NCBI GenBank assembly: GCA_027036095.1
Contig: JALVTA010000212.1
Location: 1-18,920 of the forward strand
Origin: Thiotrichales bacterium
GTDB lineage: Bacteria; Pseudomonadota; Gammaproteobacteria; Thiomicrospirales; Thiomicrospiraceae
Length of the DNA: 18,920 nucleotides
Reading direction: 5' to 3'
Both the position numbers and the translations under genes were made by a program. Of this stretch, positions 7,694 to 16,659 are shown piece by piece; the stretch's first letter is position 1; every line of letters begins with the position of its first letter. The notes below the pieces were generated by a model that was not told the origin of the DNA, did no database searches, and saw nothing but the letters and a program-made list of their open reading frames with translations.

Positions 7694-8350
7694 ATGAGCT
7701 CGCATCCTCTCCGCCTTCTGCTCTCCGTGCTGCTCCTGTGGAGCCTGTGCTGGGCGGACCTGCCGCCGCAGGTGGTCACGGAGGCGCAGATCAAGGCGGC
7801 GGAAAAACGCTTCGGCCCGCAGGCTGCCAAACGCCTGCGCGCCTGGCAGCGGCTGGTAGACCAGAGCTGGGAGCTGCCGGAGCGGGAAAAGCTCAAAAGA
7901 GTCAACGACTTTTTCAACCAGGCCCGCTTCGTGGACGACAGGGTGCTGTGGAAGCAGCAGGACTACTGGGCCACACCGGTGGAGTTTCTCGGCAAGTTCG
8001 CCGGCGACTGCGAGGATTTCGCCATCGCCAAATACCTGACCCTGCGCATGCTCAGAGTGCCGGAGAAGAAACTCTTTCTCACCTATGTCAAGGCCATCCG
8101 CCTGCGTCAGGCTCACATGGTGGTCACCTACTTTCCCAGGCCGCGGAGCGTGCCGCTGGTGCTGGACAACATCAATCCGCGCATCCTGCCGGCCACCCAG
8201 AGACGGGATCTGGTGCCCATCTACAGTTTCAACGGCCGGGGCCTGTGGCTGGCCAGACAGCGCGGCAAGGGCAAGCTGCTCGGCCGGAGCACCCGGCTGA
8301 AGAAATGGCACCACCTGCTGCAGCGGCTGAAAGGGAGTAACCCGCAATGA
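7694..8350 (+). CDS. lapG: LapG-type periplasmic calcium-dependent cysteine protease
   Basis: A 218-residue member of the bacterial transglutaminase-like cysteine proteinase family (BTLCP). In characterised systems LapG cuts the N-terminal region of a giant surface adhesin and so releases biofilm cells. Residues 1-21 are a signal peptide (MSSHPLRLLLSVLLLWSLCW then A). The catalytic triad is visible: C106 in AGDCEDFAIAKY, H141 in QAHMVVTYF and D158 in LVLDNINP. The acidic residues around the Cys (D105, E107, D108) fit the calcium site of the family. The start is 17 bases after the OmpA copy 1 stop with no strong Shine-Dalgarno, so coupling is likely. The stop overlaps the lapD start by 4 bases (ATGA), as expected for a protease encoded next to its inhibitor-receptor. 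Confidence 0.95.
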   Translation: MSSHPLRLLLSVLLLWSLCWADLPPQVVTEAQIKAAEKRFGPQAAKRLRAWQRLVDQSWELPEREKLKRVNDFFNQARFVDDRVLWKQQDYWATPVEFLGKFAGDCEDFAIAKYLTLRMLRVPEKKLFLTYVKAIRLRQAHMVVTYFPRPRSVPLVLDNINPRILPATQRRDLVPIYSFNGRGLWLARQRGKGKLLGRSTRLKKWHHLLQRLKGSNPQ

Positions 8351-10305
8351 GCCTGAAAACCCAACTGTCCGCATTCATTCTCGGCCTGCTGCTGACGGTG
8401 CTGGCCGCCAACTTCTGGCTCAACCTGGACAGCACGCGCGCCTTTCTGCAGAACCAGCTCAAAACCCATGCGGAGGACACGGCCACCAGCCTGGGCGTCA
8501 CCCTCAGCCATGCGGTGCAGCCGGACGACCTGGCCGCCATGGAGACCTTCATCAACGCCGTGTTCGACCGCGGCTACTACCTCTCCATCACGCTCACCGA
8601 CCCGGACGGCAAGGTGCGCTACCGCCGCCAGAACCCGCTGAAGATCGAAGGCGTGCCCACCTGGTTCATCCAGCTGCTGGACCTGCACCCGGAAGCGGGC
8701 ACGGCCGAGATCATGTCCGGCTGGATTCCGGTGGGGCAGATCACCGTGGTCAGCCACCCGGGCTATGCCTATGAGCAGCTGTGGGAGAGCTTTATCAACC
8801 TGCTGATTCTGTTCGCGGTGCTGGGCGGTCTGTTTCTGACCCTCTCGATGTTCTATCTGCATCACCTGCTGGCGCCGCTGAAGAAGATGGTGCGTCAGGC
8901 CCAGGCCATCGTGCAGAAGCACTATGTAGTGCAGGAGCCCCTGCCCGGCGCCACGGAGCTGCGTCAGGTGGTCAGCGCCATCAACACCATGGTGCTCAAG
9001 CTCAAGGATATCTTCACCCGTGAGGCGGAGATCAACGCCCGCCTGCAACGCATGGCCTATGCCGACCCGGTCACCGGACTGGGCAATCGCGCCTTCTTCG
9101 AGATGGTGCTTGACAGTGCGCTGGCCGACGAGACCTGTCCCCGTCCGGGCGCACTGGCCATCGTGCGCCTGCACGATCTGCAGACGCTCAACGAACGCCA
9201 TGGCTACCCGCAGGTCAACCAGCTGATCCAGACACTGGTCAAACACATGGTCGAGCGGCTCAATCATCTGCCGGAGACCACGCTGGCCCGTCTCAACGGC
9301 TCCGACTTTGCCATTCTCGCCCCACAGACCGACCCGGCCGATCTGGCCGCCGTGCTGCAGACCCTGCCTGAACTGTGGGCGCACATCAAGCAGGACGCTC
9401 AGGTGGACCCGTCCCTCAGCCCCATGCGCATCGGTGTGGCCTACTATCTGCCGGGGGAGACGCGTGCCGAGGCGCTCACCCGCACCAATGACGCCCTGCA
9501 GCAGGCGGAAACGGAGGGAGAAGCCCTGCACCGGCTCACCCCGCCCGATGACAGTCTGCCACTGGAGAAGGTCTGGCACATTGAGGAGGCGCTGGAGGCT
9601 GGCCGCCTGACCCTGCTGGGGCAGCCCGTGCAGGACGGCCAGAATGCCCTGCACAGCCTGGAGGTGCTGGCCCAACTGCGGGACGGACAGGGCAACCCCA
9701 TCGCCGCGCGGGAATTTACACCCTTGCTGCAGCGTGAAGGACTGGAAGCCCAGTTCGACCGGCTGGTGGTGGACAAGACGCTTGGTCTGCTGAGCCAGCA
9801 TCCGGAGCTGCCGTTGCTGTCGGTCAACCTGACCGAAGCGGCCGTCACCGACCTGGACTTCCAGCACTGGCTGCTGGCACGCATCCGCAAGGCCCGTCCG
9901 GCGCAGCGCATCGCCTTCGAGCTGCCGGAGGCACTGCTGCACCGCCACAGCGACGCCTGTGCCGTGCTCATTGAACACCTGCACCGGGAAGGCTGTCAGG
10001 TGGGCCTGGATCACTTTGGCCGCCATCTGGGGGACAAACGTTTCCTGCAACTCTACAAACCGGATTACCTCAAGCTGGCGCCCGGCTTCGTGGAAGGCGT
10101 GTGCCGACGCGACGACAAGGCCACTTCCTATCTGGCCAGCCTGGTGGAGATGGCCGGCAGCCTGGACATCGACGTCATCGCCACGGCAGTGGAAGACGCC
10201 GCTGTCCGGCAGCGCTATGCCGAACTGGGCGTGCGCCTGTTCCAGGGCTATCACATCGGCCGACCCATCGACCTCAAGGAGTGGATTGCGCGACATGAAC
10301 GCTGA
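8347..10305 (+). CDS. lapD: LapD-type inner-membrane c-di-GMP receptor (degenerate GGDEF-EAL)
   Basis: A 652-residue inside-out signalling protein. TM1 is about residues 5-27 and the periplasmic LapD/MoxY-like domain about 28-148. It contains SGWIPVGQITVVSHPGYAYEQLW, where W126 should be the conserved Trp that docks LapG. TM2 is 149-171, then HAMP to about 225. The GGDEF domain is degenerate (NGSDF, 317-321). The EAL domain is degenerate too: EVL at 439-441 instead of EAL, and LDHFG (554-558) instead of DDFG. Binding elements such as YLKLAP (574-579) and FQGYHIGRP (632-640) remain. Expected role: bind c-di-GMP without making or breaking it, and sequester LapG when c-di-GMP is high. It starts by ATGA overlap with lapG and its stop lies inside the lapB start region. 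Confidence 0.96.
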   Translation: MSLKTQLSAFILGLLLTVLAANFWLNLDSTRAFLQNQLKTHAEDTATSLGVTLSHAVQPDDLAAMETFINAVFDRGYYLSITLTDPDGKVRYRRQNPLKIEGVPTWFIQLLDLHPEAGTAEIMSGWIPVGQITVVSHPGYAYEQLWESFINLLILFAVLGGLFLTLSMFYLHHLLAPLKKMVRQAQAIVQKHYVVQEPLPGATELRQVVSAINTMVLKLKDIFTREAEINARLQRMAYADPVTGLGNRAFFEMVLDSALADETCPRPGALAIVRLHDLQTLNERHGYPQVNQLIQTLVKHMVERLNHLPETTLARLNGSDFAILAPQTDPADLAAVLQTLPELWAHIKQDAQVDPSLSPMRIGVAYYLPGETRAEALTRTNDALQQAETEGEALHRLTPPDDSLPLEKVWHIEEALEAGRLTLLGQPVQDGQNALHSLEVLAQLRDGQGNPIAAREFTPLLQREGLEAQFDRLVVDKTLGLLSQHPELPLLSVNLTEAAVTDLDFQHWLLARIRKARPAQRIAFELPEALLHRHSDACAVLIEHLHREGCQVGLDHFGRHLGDKRFLQLYKPDYLKLAPGFVEGVCRRDDKATSYLASLVEMAGSLDIDVIATAVEDAAVRQRYAELGVRLFQGYHIGRPIDLKEWIARHER

Positions 10306-12463
10306 CGCCGCCCCCCGCCCCACCGGTGATCCGCTGGCGGATCTGCAGGCCCGCCACGACCCGCTGCTGGGCGCGCTGGTGGTCATCACCCGCCTCTACC
10401 GCCGCCCCATGACGGCGGAGGCGCTCACTGCCGGGCTGCCGCTGGACGACAAGCCGCTGACGCCGGAGCTGCTGGTACGCGCCGCCGACCGGGCCGGGCT
10501 GCACGCCGCAGTACGGCGCCGCACCCTGCACGAACTCAGCCCGCGCATCCTGCCGGCCATTCTGGTGATGAAAGACGGTGATGCGCTGGTGCTGACCGCC
10601 ATCGACCATGCTGCCGGCGAGGCGGAGGTCATCCTGCCCGAACTGCCGGAAGGACGCCGTCATCTGCCACTGGACGAGCTGGAAAGGGACTATGCCGGCT
10701 ACGTCATCCTGTTCACCGAGCAGGCCGCCGGCGAGACCCGTCGTCCTGAGCTGGTCAGCAGTGACGGCCACTGGTTCTGGAGCACCCTGTGGCGCAACCG
10801 GCGCATCTACCGGGACGTAATCGTCGCCAGCATCGTCATCAACCTGTTCGTGCTGGCCAACCCGCTGTTCATCATGAACGTCTACGACCGCATCGTCCCC
10901 AACAACGCGGTCGAATCCCTGTGGACGCTGGCCATCGGCGTCACGGTCATGTACCTGTTCGACTACGGGCTGAAATACCTGCGCAACTACTTTCTGGAAG
11001 TGGCCGGCAAGAAGGCGGACGTGATCATGTCTGCACGGCTGTTCGAACAGACGCTGGGGCTGACCATGGCGGCCCGTCCGGACCGGGTGGGCGTGTTTGC
11101 CAACCATCTGCGCGAGTTCGACACCATCCGCAGTTTCTTCACCTCCGGCACCATCGCAACGCTGGTAGACCTGCCCTTCGTGGTGCTGTTTCTCACCGTC
11201 ATCTGGATCATCGGCGGCCCCATCGCGCTGGTCCCGCTGATCGTCATTCTCGTCATCCTGCTCTACAGCCTGCTGATGCGCCAGCCCATTCAGCGGGCGG
11301 TGGAGGCCTCCTACGAGGCCTCGGCCCAGAAGAACGCCGTGCTGATCGAAGCGCTCAACTCGCTTGAGACCATCAAGGCGCTGGGGCTGGAGGCCCACAG
11401 CCAGTGGAAGTGGGAACAGGCGGTGGGACAGATTGCCCAGACCAGCCTGCGCGCCCGGCTGATGCAGAGCAACATCGGCCGCTTCACCGGTCTGATGCAG
11501 CAGATCACCACCGTACTGGTGGTGCTGGCCGGCGTCTATCTGATCAAGGACAACCAGATGTCCATGGGGGCGCTCATCGCCAGCGTCATGCTCAGCCAGC
11601 GGGCCATCGCCCCCATGGGGCAGTTCGCCAACCTGGTCACCAGCTATCTGCAGACCCGCACCGCCCTGGACCAGCTCAACGACCTGATGCAGAAGCCGGT
11701 GGAGCGACCCAAGGGCAAACGCTTCATCCAGCCGGCGACCGTCAGGGGCAAGATTGAATTCGAGCGGGTCAGCTTCACCTACCCCGGCGACAGCAAGCCT
11801 GCGCTGCGGGAGGTCAGCTTCGTCATCGAGCCGGGCGAGCATGTGGGCATCATCGGACGCATCGGCTCGGGCAAGAGCACCATCGAAAAGCTCATCCTCG
11901 GCCTCTACCCGCCGGATGACGGGATGATCCGCATCGACGACATCGACATTCAGCAGATCGATCCGGCCGCACTGCGCCGCCACATCAGCTATGTGCCGCA
12001 GGACATCCAGCTGTTCAAGGGCAGCGTGTGGGACAACATCACCTGCCGTGCGCCCTACATTGAGGACGAGCATGTGCTGGAGGCGGCGCGCATCGCCGGC
12101 GTGGACGACTTCATCCGCCAGCACCCGTCCGGCTATGACCTGGACATCAGCGAGGGCGGTGCCTCCCTCTCCGGCGGGCAGAAACAGAGCATCGCCGTGG
12201 CGCGCGCCCTGCTGCTGGACACGCCCATCTACCTGCTGGACGAACCCACCAATGCCATGGACGCCCGCACCGAACAGGCTTTCCTGCAGCGACTCAAGCC
12301 CCGCCTCAAGGGACGCACCACCATCGTGGTCACCCACAAGATGTCGCTGCTGACACTGGTAGACCGCCTGATCGTCATGGACGGCGGTCGCGTGGTGGCC
12401 GACGGCGCCAAGGAAATCGTGCTGGAGACGCTCAAAACCCAGAGCCGGAGCAAGGACGCATGA
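10295..12463 (+). CDS. lapB: LapB-type type I secretion ABC exporter (ATPase/permease)
   Basis: A 722-residue exporter for an RTX-type adhesin, working with lapC and lapE. The N-terminal ~135 residues are a C39-peptidase-like domain without the catalytic Cys (LLGALVVITRLYRRP at the expected place), as in HlyB-like exporters that hold rather than cleave substrate. The membrane domain is about 160-440. The nucleotide-binding domain has Walker A GRIGSGKST (521-529), signature LSGGQ (625-629), Walker B IYLLDEP (645-651) and the switch His in VVTHK (H681). The frame is open upstream to 9959 inside lapD, but homology starts at MNADAAPRP, so ATG 10295 is used, overlapping lapD by 11 bases. It overlaps lapC by 4 bases. 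Confidence 0.96.
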   Translation: MNADAAPRPTGDPLADLQARHDPLLGALVVITRLYRRPMTAEALTAGLPLDDKPLTPELLVRAADRAGLHAAVRRRTLHELSPRILPAILVMKDGDALVLTAIDHAAGEAEVILPELPEGRRHLPLDELERDYAGYVILFTEQAAGETRRPELVSSDGHWFWSTLWRNRRIYRDVIVASIVINLFVLANPLFIMNVYDRIVPNNAVESLWTLAIGVTVMYLFDYGLKYLRNYFLEVAGKKADVIMSARLFEQTLGLTMAARPDRVGVFANHLREFDTIRSFFTSGTIATLVDLPFVVLFLTVIWIIGGPIALVPLIVILVILLYSLLMRQPIQRAVEASYEASAQKNAVLIEALNSLETIKALGLEAHSQWKWEQAVGQIAQTSLRARLMQSNIGRFTGLMQQITTVLVVLAGVYLIKDNQMSMGALIASVMLSQRAIAPMGQFANLVTSYLQTRTALDQLNDLMQKPVERPKGKRFIQPATVRGKIEFERVSFTYPGDSKPALREVSFVIEPGEHVGIIGRIGSGKSTIEKLILGLYPPDDGMIRIDDIDIQQIDPAALRRHISYVPQDIQLFKGSVWDNITCRAPYIEDEHVLEAARIAGVDDFIRQHPSGYDLDISEGGASLSGGQKQSIAVARALLLDTPIYLLDEPTNAMDARTEQAFLQRLKPRLKGRTTIVVTHKMSLLTLVDRLIVMDGGRVVADGAKEIVLETLKTQSRSKDA

Positions 12464-13845
12464 ACACGCCGAAAGAGAACGACACACCCCAGCAGAGCGG
12501 GCAGCCGCCCACAGCCGGCATGCCCACACCCCGGCCGGAAGACTTGGACTTCATGGACAGTCTGGCGCGCGCCACGCTGGAGAAGCCTACCGAACGCAGC
12601 CACCTGCTGGTGTGGCTGCTGTTCGGCCTGGTGACCACCTTCCTGCTGTGGGCCAGCTGGGCCGAGCTGGACGTGCTGGTGCGCGGCGAGGGCAAGGTGA
12701 TCCCCTCCTCCAAGCTGCAGGTGGTGCAGAGCCTGGAAGGCGGCATCGTGCGCGAGATTCTGGTCAAGGCGGGCGACACCGTGGAGAAGGACCAGGTGCT
12801 GCTGCGGCTGGACGCCACCCAGTTCGCCAGCACCTTCGGCGAAAACCGGGTCAAACAGGAGGCGCTGCGCGCCCAGATCGCCCGCCTGGAAGCTGAAGCG
12901 ACCGGAAAGCCGCTGGCGCTGACCATTCCGGAGAATGACCCGGCGCTGGAGGCCATCTACCGCAACGAGATCACCCTGTATCGCAAGCACAAGGAACAGC
13001 TGGAAACGGAAAAGCAGATCATCCAGTCACAGATCCGTCAGAAGGAACTGGAGCTCAAGGACGCCCGTGACCAGCTGCGCGAACTGCAGGCCAGCTACCG
13101 CCTCATCCAGAAGGAGCTGCGCATCAATGAACCACTGGTGCGCCGCGGCTACGCCTCCGAGGTGGATCTGCTCAAGCTGCGCCGCGAGGCCAGCCAGATG
13201 CGCGCCAAGATCGAAAGTCTCAAGAACGACATTCCGCGCCTGCAGGCGGAAGTGAATGAAGCAAAGGACAAGCTCAAGGCCAAGGAGCAGGCCTTCCGCA
13301 ATGAGGCCCATGAAAAGCTCACCGAAGCGCTGGCCAAGCTGGCGGCGCTGGAGCAGACCCAGGCGGCCCTCAAGGACCGGGTGCAGCGCACCGAGCTGCG
13401 CAGCCCCGTACGCGGCATCGTCAAGCGGGTACTGGTCACCACCGTCGGCGGCGTCATCAAGCCGGGTGATCCGGTGGTGGAGATCGTGCCCGAAGACGAC
13501 GCGCTCATCGTCGAAGCACGCATCTCGCCCAAGGATGTGGGCTTCCTGCGTGTGGGCCAGAAGGCGAGGGTCAAGTTCTCCGCCTATGACTTCTCCATCT
13601 ATGGCAGCCTCGAAGGCGTGGTGGACAACATCAGCGCCGACACCATCACCGATGAAGAAGGGCACAGCTTCTATCTGGTACGCATCCGTACCAACCGCAG
13701 CTACCTGGGATCAAAGGAACACCCGCTGCCGCTGCTTCCGGGCATGACCGCCACGGTGGACATCATCACCGGCCGGCAGACGGTACTGCACTACCTGCTC
13801 AAACCCATCATCAAGGCGAAGGCCAATGCCCTCAGAGAAGGTTGA
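12460..13845 (+). CDS. lapC: LapC-type HlyD-family membrane fusion protein
   Basis: A 461-residue periplasmic adaptor that joins the LapB exporter to the LapE outer-membrane channel. A Pro-rich cytosolic leader (1-45) is followed by one membrane anchor (about 47-68). Two biotinyl-lipoyl half-motifs (around GGIVREILVKAGDTVEKDQVL, and ELRSPVRGIVKRV through VIKPGDPVVEIVPED) enclose a long alpha-helical hairpin rich in Glu, Lys and Gln (about 120-310). The C-terminal PGMTATVDIITGRQTVLHYLL is the HlyD signature end. ATGA overlap with lapB and a 20-base overlap with the next gene show tight coupling. Length and layout are normal for the family. Confidence 0.95.
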   Translation: MNTPKENDTPQQSGQPPTAGMPTPRPEDLDFMDSLARATLEKPTERSHLLVWLLFGLVTTFLLWASWAELDVLVRGEGKVIPSSKLQVVQSLEGGIVREILVKAGDTVEKDQVLLRLDATQFASTFGENRVKQEALRAQIARLEAEATGKPLALTIPENDPALEAIYRNEITLYRKHKEQLETEKQIIQSQIRQKELELKDARDQLRELQASYRLIQKELRINEPLVRRGYASEVDLLKLRREASQMRAKIESLKNDIPRLQAEVNEAKDKLKAKEQAFRNEAHEKLTEALAKLAALEQTQAALKDRVQRTELRSPVRGIVKRVLVTTVGGVIKPGDPVVEIVPEDDALIVEARISPKDVGFLRVGQKARVKFSAYDFSIYGSLEGVVDNISADTITDEEGHSFYLVRIRTNRSYLGSKEHPLPLLPGMTATVDIITGRQTVLHYLLKPIIKAKANALREG

Positions 13846-14413
13846 CATCCCCCCAACATGTGCCGACTTCCTCAGTGAGGCGGTGGCGCGCCATTGGCAC
13901 AACACCCTGGGCGGTGCCCTGGTGGAGGACTGCGCCCGTGCCCAAGTGCAGGTTCTGGAAGTGCGCCCCGGCACGGACCTGCCCGCCTCGGTCACACATA
14001 CGCTGGGCCACAGTCCCCGGCCGGTACTGATCATCAGCCGCCGCCCCGATGCCGGACAGGCGCTCTCTGCCGTGCAGGCCGGTGCCGCCGGCTATCTGCA
14101 CGCCCTGGCCCATCCGGAACGCATCACGGCGGCGCTGGCCGCCCTTGGGCGTGGTCAGGTCTGGCTCAATATGGAGACCCTGCGGGCGCTTACCCGCAGC
14201 GCCGGCAAGGGTGTGGCTGACCACCTGCCCGAAACCCTGACCGACCGGGAACGCGCCATCGTGGCCGAACTGGCCACGGGCGCCACCAACCGGGAAATTG
14301 CAAACCGGCTGCACATCAGCGAGAATACCGTCAAAAGTCATTTGAAGAATATATACGACAAATTTGGTGTTCGGGACAGAACCAGTCTCATTCTCAAACT
14401 CAGGGAAACGTGA
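13826..14413 (+). CDS. LuxR/FixJ-type transcriptional regulator with degenerate receiver, inside the secretion operon
   Basis: A 195-residue DNA-binding protein. The C-terminal LuxR helix-turn-helix is clear (about 137-193: LTDRERAIVAELATGATNREIA, then HISENTVKSHLKNIYDKF). The N-terminal ~120 residues have the hydrophobic pattern of a response-regulator receiver, with the AVQAGAAGYLHALAHPERITAAL end typical of NarL-like proteins. The phosphoacceptor position, after strand 3, reads VLEVRPG rather than a clear Asp, so phosphorylation looks unlikely. It starts 20 bases inside lapC, behind AAGGCGAAGG, and its TGA overlaps a GTG of the following tolC-like gene. Position suggests control of this operon or of the unseen adhesin gene, comparable in logic to CsgD. 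The target is unknown. Confidence 0.9.
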   Translation: MPSEKVDIPPTCADFLSEAVARHWHNTLGGALVEDCARAQVQVLEVRPGTDLPASVTHTLGHSPRPVLIISRRPDAGQALSAVQAGAAGYLHALAHPERITAALAALGRGQVWLNMETLRALTRSAGKGVADHLPETLTDRERAIVAELATGATNREIANRLHISENTVKSHLKNIYDKFGVRDRTSLILKLRET

Positions 14414-14415
14414 AC

Positions 14416-15756
14416 ATGAAAAAAAGCATGCTACACCCCTTTTTCCGACGCAGCGCCGGTCTTGTGCTGGGGCTGTGCATCACCCTCTCTGCCCAGGCAC
14501 AGACCCTCAAGGACGTAGTGCAGAACGTGGTCTACACCAATCCCGAGGTGCGCAAGGAAATCGCCCTGTGGCGCAGCTACCGCTTCGACGTGCGTCAGGG
14601 CGAGGCCGGCTTCTATCCCAAGGTGGACCTCAACGCCGGCATCGGCTATGAAGAAGTCAAGAACAGCACGGCGGACACCATGGGAGACGGCCTCACCCGG
14701 CGGGAGCTCTCCCTGCGCCTGACGGAAAATCTCTTCCACGGTTGGTTCGACACCCACAACGTGGAGCGCCTCAAGGCCCGCCGTGACGCCCAGGCACTGC
14801 AGGTTGAAGCCGCCGCCCAGAAGGTGGCGCTGGACACCGTGCGTGCATGGCTGGAAGTGATGCGCTACCAGGAACTGGTCAAGATCGCCCAACAGAACAT
14901 CCAGACCCACCGCCAGATCCTGCAGCAGATCAAACTCCGCTTCGACAGTGGCCTGAGCGACGAGGTGGAGCTGGATCAGGCCAAGGCCCGTCTGGCGCTG
15001 GCGGAATCCAACCTGGTGGCCCAGCAGTCCAAGCTGGCGGATGCCCGCGCCCGCTACCACCGCATGGTCGGGCACGAGGCACCCAACCAGATGGTGTTGC
15101 CCAACTTCGACGCCCACGACCTGCCGCCCGACCTGGAAACAGCCATGTCCATCGCCCTGATGGAGCATCCCAAGCTGCGTTCAGCCTATGCCGACGTGGC
15201 CGAGGCCAAGGCCCAGTATCTGACCCGCAAATCCGCCTACTACCCGCGGGTGGACGCCGAACTGTCCCGTAGCTGGAACGAGGACATCAACGGCATCAAG
15301 GGCAGCAACGAAAACCTGCAGGCCATGCTGCGCCTGCGCTACAACCTTTACAACGGCGGGGGGGACAAGGCACAGGTGGACAGCACCGCCGCCCTCTATC
15401 AGCAGGCGACCGAAATCCGCAACAGTGCCCGTCGCGAAGTGATGGAGAGCCTGCGCTTCGCCTGGAACGCCATGAACATGGCCGAGAACCAGATGAATTA
15501 TCTGGAAAAGCACATCACTCTGACCCGACGCACGCTGCTCGGCTACCGCAAGCAGTTCTCCCTCGGGCGCCGTTCCCTGCTGGACGTGCTCAACACCGAG
15601 AGCGAATACAACCGGGCGCTGGTGGAGATGACCAATGCCCGGTACGACCTGCTCACCGCCCGCTATCGCGTGCTGGAGGGGCTCGGCCGTCTACTGGAAG
15701 ATCTGGGCGTCAAGCTCGATCTGGCCCGCAATGAACGTGAATACCACGAACAGTAA
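14416..15756 (+). CDS. lapE: TolC-family outer-membrane channel of the adhesin secretion system (LapE/AggA-like)
   Basis: A 446-residue type I secretion outer-membrane factor. Signal peptide: MKKSMLHPFFRRSAGLVLGL to about AQA (27). The mature protein shows the two-fold TolC repeat of long helices, with barrel strands near the LSLRLTENLFHG and AMLRLRYNLYNGG segments. The late motif FSLGRRSLLDVLNTESEYNRA is the hallmark of the LapE/AggA branch. GTG 14410 (overlapping the previous stop) is in frame, but ATG 14416 gives the normal Met-Lys-Lys signal, so it is preferred; AGGGAA lies upstream of both. It completes the LapB-LapC-LapE export trio. Confidence 0.93.
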   Translation: MKKSMLHPFFRRSAGLVLGLCITLSAQAQTLKDVVQNVVYTNPEVRKEIALWRSYRFDVRQGEAGFYPKVDLNAGIGYEEVKNSTADTMGDGLTRRELSLRLTENLFHGWFDTHNVERLKARRDAQALQVEAAAQKVALDTVRAWLEVMRYQELVKIAQQNIQTHRQILQQIKLRFDSGLSDEVELDQAKARLALAESNLVAQQSKLADARARYHRMVGHEAPNQMVLPNFDAHDLPPDLETAMSIALMEHPKLRSAYADVAEAKAQYLTRKSAYYPRVDAELSRSWNEDINGIKGSNENLQAMLRLRYNLYNGGGDKAQVDSTAALYQQATEIRNSARREVMESLRFAWNAMNMAENQMNYLEKHITLTRRTLLGYRKQFSLGRRSLLDVLNTESEYNRALVEMTNARYDLLTARYRVLEGLGRLLEDLGVKLDLARNEREYHEQ

Positions 15757-15767
15757 GGGAGGCGGAC

Positions 15768-16628
15768 ATGAAAGCGACTCGCCTGCTGACCGCCCTGCCA
15801 CTGCTGCTGGCCGGAATCACCGCTCAGGCCGAACAAACCCGCGAACCGGTCAATCCAGCCCAAAAAACCACTTTCTGGCAGGCCCAGACGCCGGATAAGG
15901 TGGACCGCACCTACACCGATCTGGATCAGGACGGCGTGCCCGACATGATCGATCTGTGCCCCAACTCCGTCCATCCGGATCAGGTGGACGAGCTGGGCTG
16001 TGTCGGCGATCAGGATGGCGACGGCATCAACGACCGCATCGACCAGTGCCCCAACACCCCTAAAGGGCGCAAGGTGGATAGTCACGGGTGCCAGCTGGAC
16101 AGCGATCATGACGGCGTGGCCGACGCCGACGACCGCTGCCCGGCCACGCCCGCCGGACAGAAGGTCAACCGCTATGGCTGCACGCCCCAGAGCCGCGCCG
16201 TGTTGCGCCTGACCTTCCCCACCGCCGGCTTTACGCTGACACAGGCCCAGCAGAAGCAGGTGGACGACGCCCTCTACCGGCTCAAGGACCGTGACGAGAA
16301 CACTGCCCTGCTGGTCGAAGGTCACACTGATGCGGTCGGCTGCCGGGATGACAACCTCAAGCTCTCATGGAACCGGGCCGAAGCCGTACGCGCCGAGATT
16401 GAACGGGTGCTGGGCGACAAGGCGGAAAACCTGTTCATCATTGGGTATGGGGAAAGCCGACCAGTGGCCGACAACGCCACGCCTAACGGCCGCGCCCAGA
16501 ACCGCCGCATCGTCCTGAAGGTGGTGCCCATGGACAAACTGCCGTCCGAGGCCTCCCCCGCCCTGCCGCAGGAGATGCACGGCTACACGCCCCACCCGGG
16601 CCGCTGTCCGAAACCGGACGACAAATGA
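15768..16628 (+). CDS. OmpA-family protein with thrombospondin type 3 repeats (copy 2)
   Basis: A 286-residue exported paralogue of the operon's first gene. Signal peptide 1-21 (cleavage after TAQA). Three TSP3 calcium-binding repeats lie in about 50-138 (DLDQDGVPD, DQDGDGIND, DSDHDGVAD), each with two Cys. The OmpA-like peptidoglycan-binding domain is at about 145-253, with EGHTDAVGCRDDN (D188), LSWNRAEAV (R203) and QNRRIVL. The C-terminal tail is GYTPHPGRCPKPD. The block GCRDDNLKLSWNRA is identical in both copies, while the first 45 mature residues and the helix after it differ. It starts behind GGGAGG, 11 bases after the lapE stop, and is followed by a terminator, so it closes the operon. 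Shewanella bpf loci also carry an OmpA-like gene, which supports a functional link. Confidence 0.92.
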   Translation: MKATRLLTALPLLLAGITAQAEQTREPVNPAQKTTFWQAQTPDKVDRTYTDLDQDGVPDMIDLCPNSVHPDQVDELGCVGDQDGDGINDRIDQCPNTPKGRKVDSHGCQLDSDHDGVADADDRCPATPAGQKVNRYGCTPQSRAVLRLTFPTAGFTLTQAQQKQVDDALYRLKDRDENTALLVEGHTDAVGCRDDNLKLSWNRAEAVRAEIERVLGDKAENLFIIGYGESRPVADNATPNGRAQNRRIVLKVVPMDKLPSEASPALPQEMHGYTPHPGRCPKPDDK

Positions 16629-16636
16629 TGCTTCCA

Positions 16637-16659
16637 GCCCGCCGCACCGGCGGGCTTTT
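16637..16659 (+). terminator. Rho-independent terminator ending the lap operon
   Basis: GCCCGCCG (16637-16644) pairs with CGGCGGGC (16648-16655) around a 3-base loop, followed by TTTT and a further T-rich stretch. It lies 8 bases after the OmpA copy 2 stop. Confidence 0.88.

Noticed and set aside
8221..10389. Minus-strand open frame of 722 codons opposite lapD
   Set aside because: Shadow of lapD: the His/Gln-rich, low-complexity translation has no domain, and the sense strand carries all expected LapD features.
10274..12529. Minus-strand open frame of 751 codons opposite lapB
   Set aside because: Antisense shadow of a GC-rich ABC transporter gene; no recognisable protein features.
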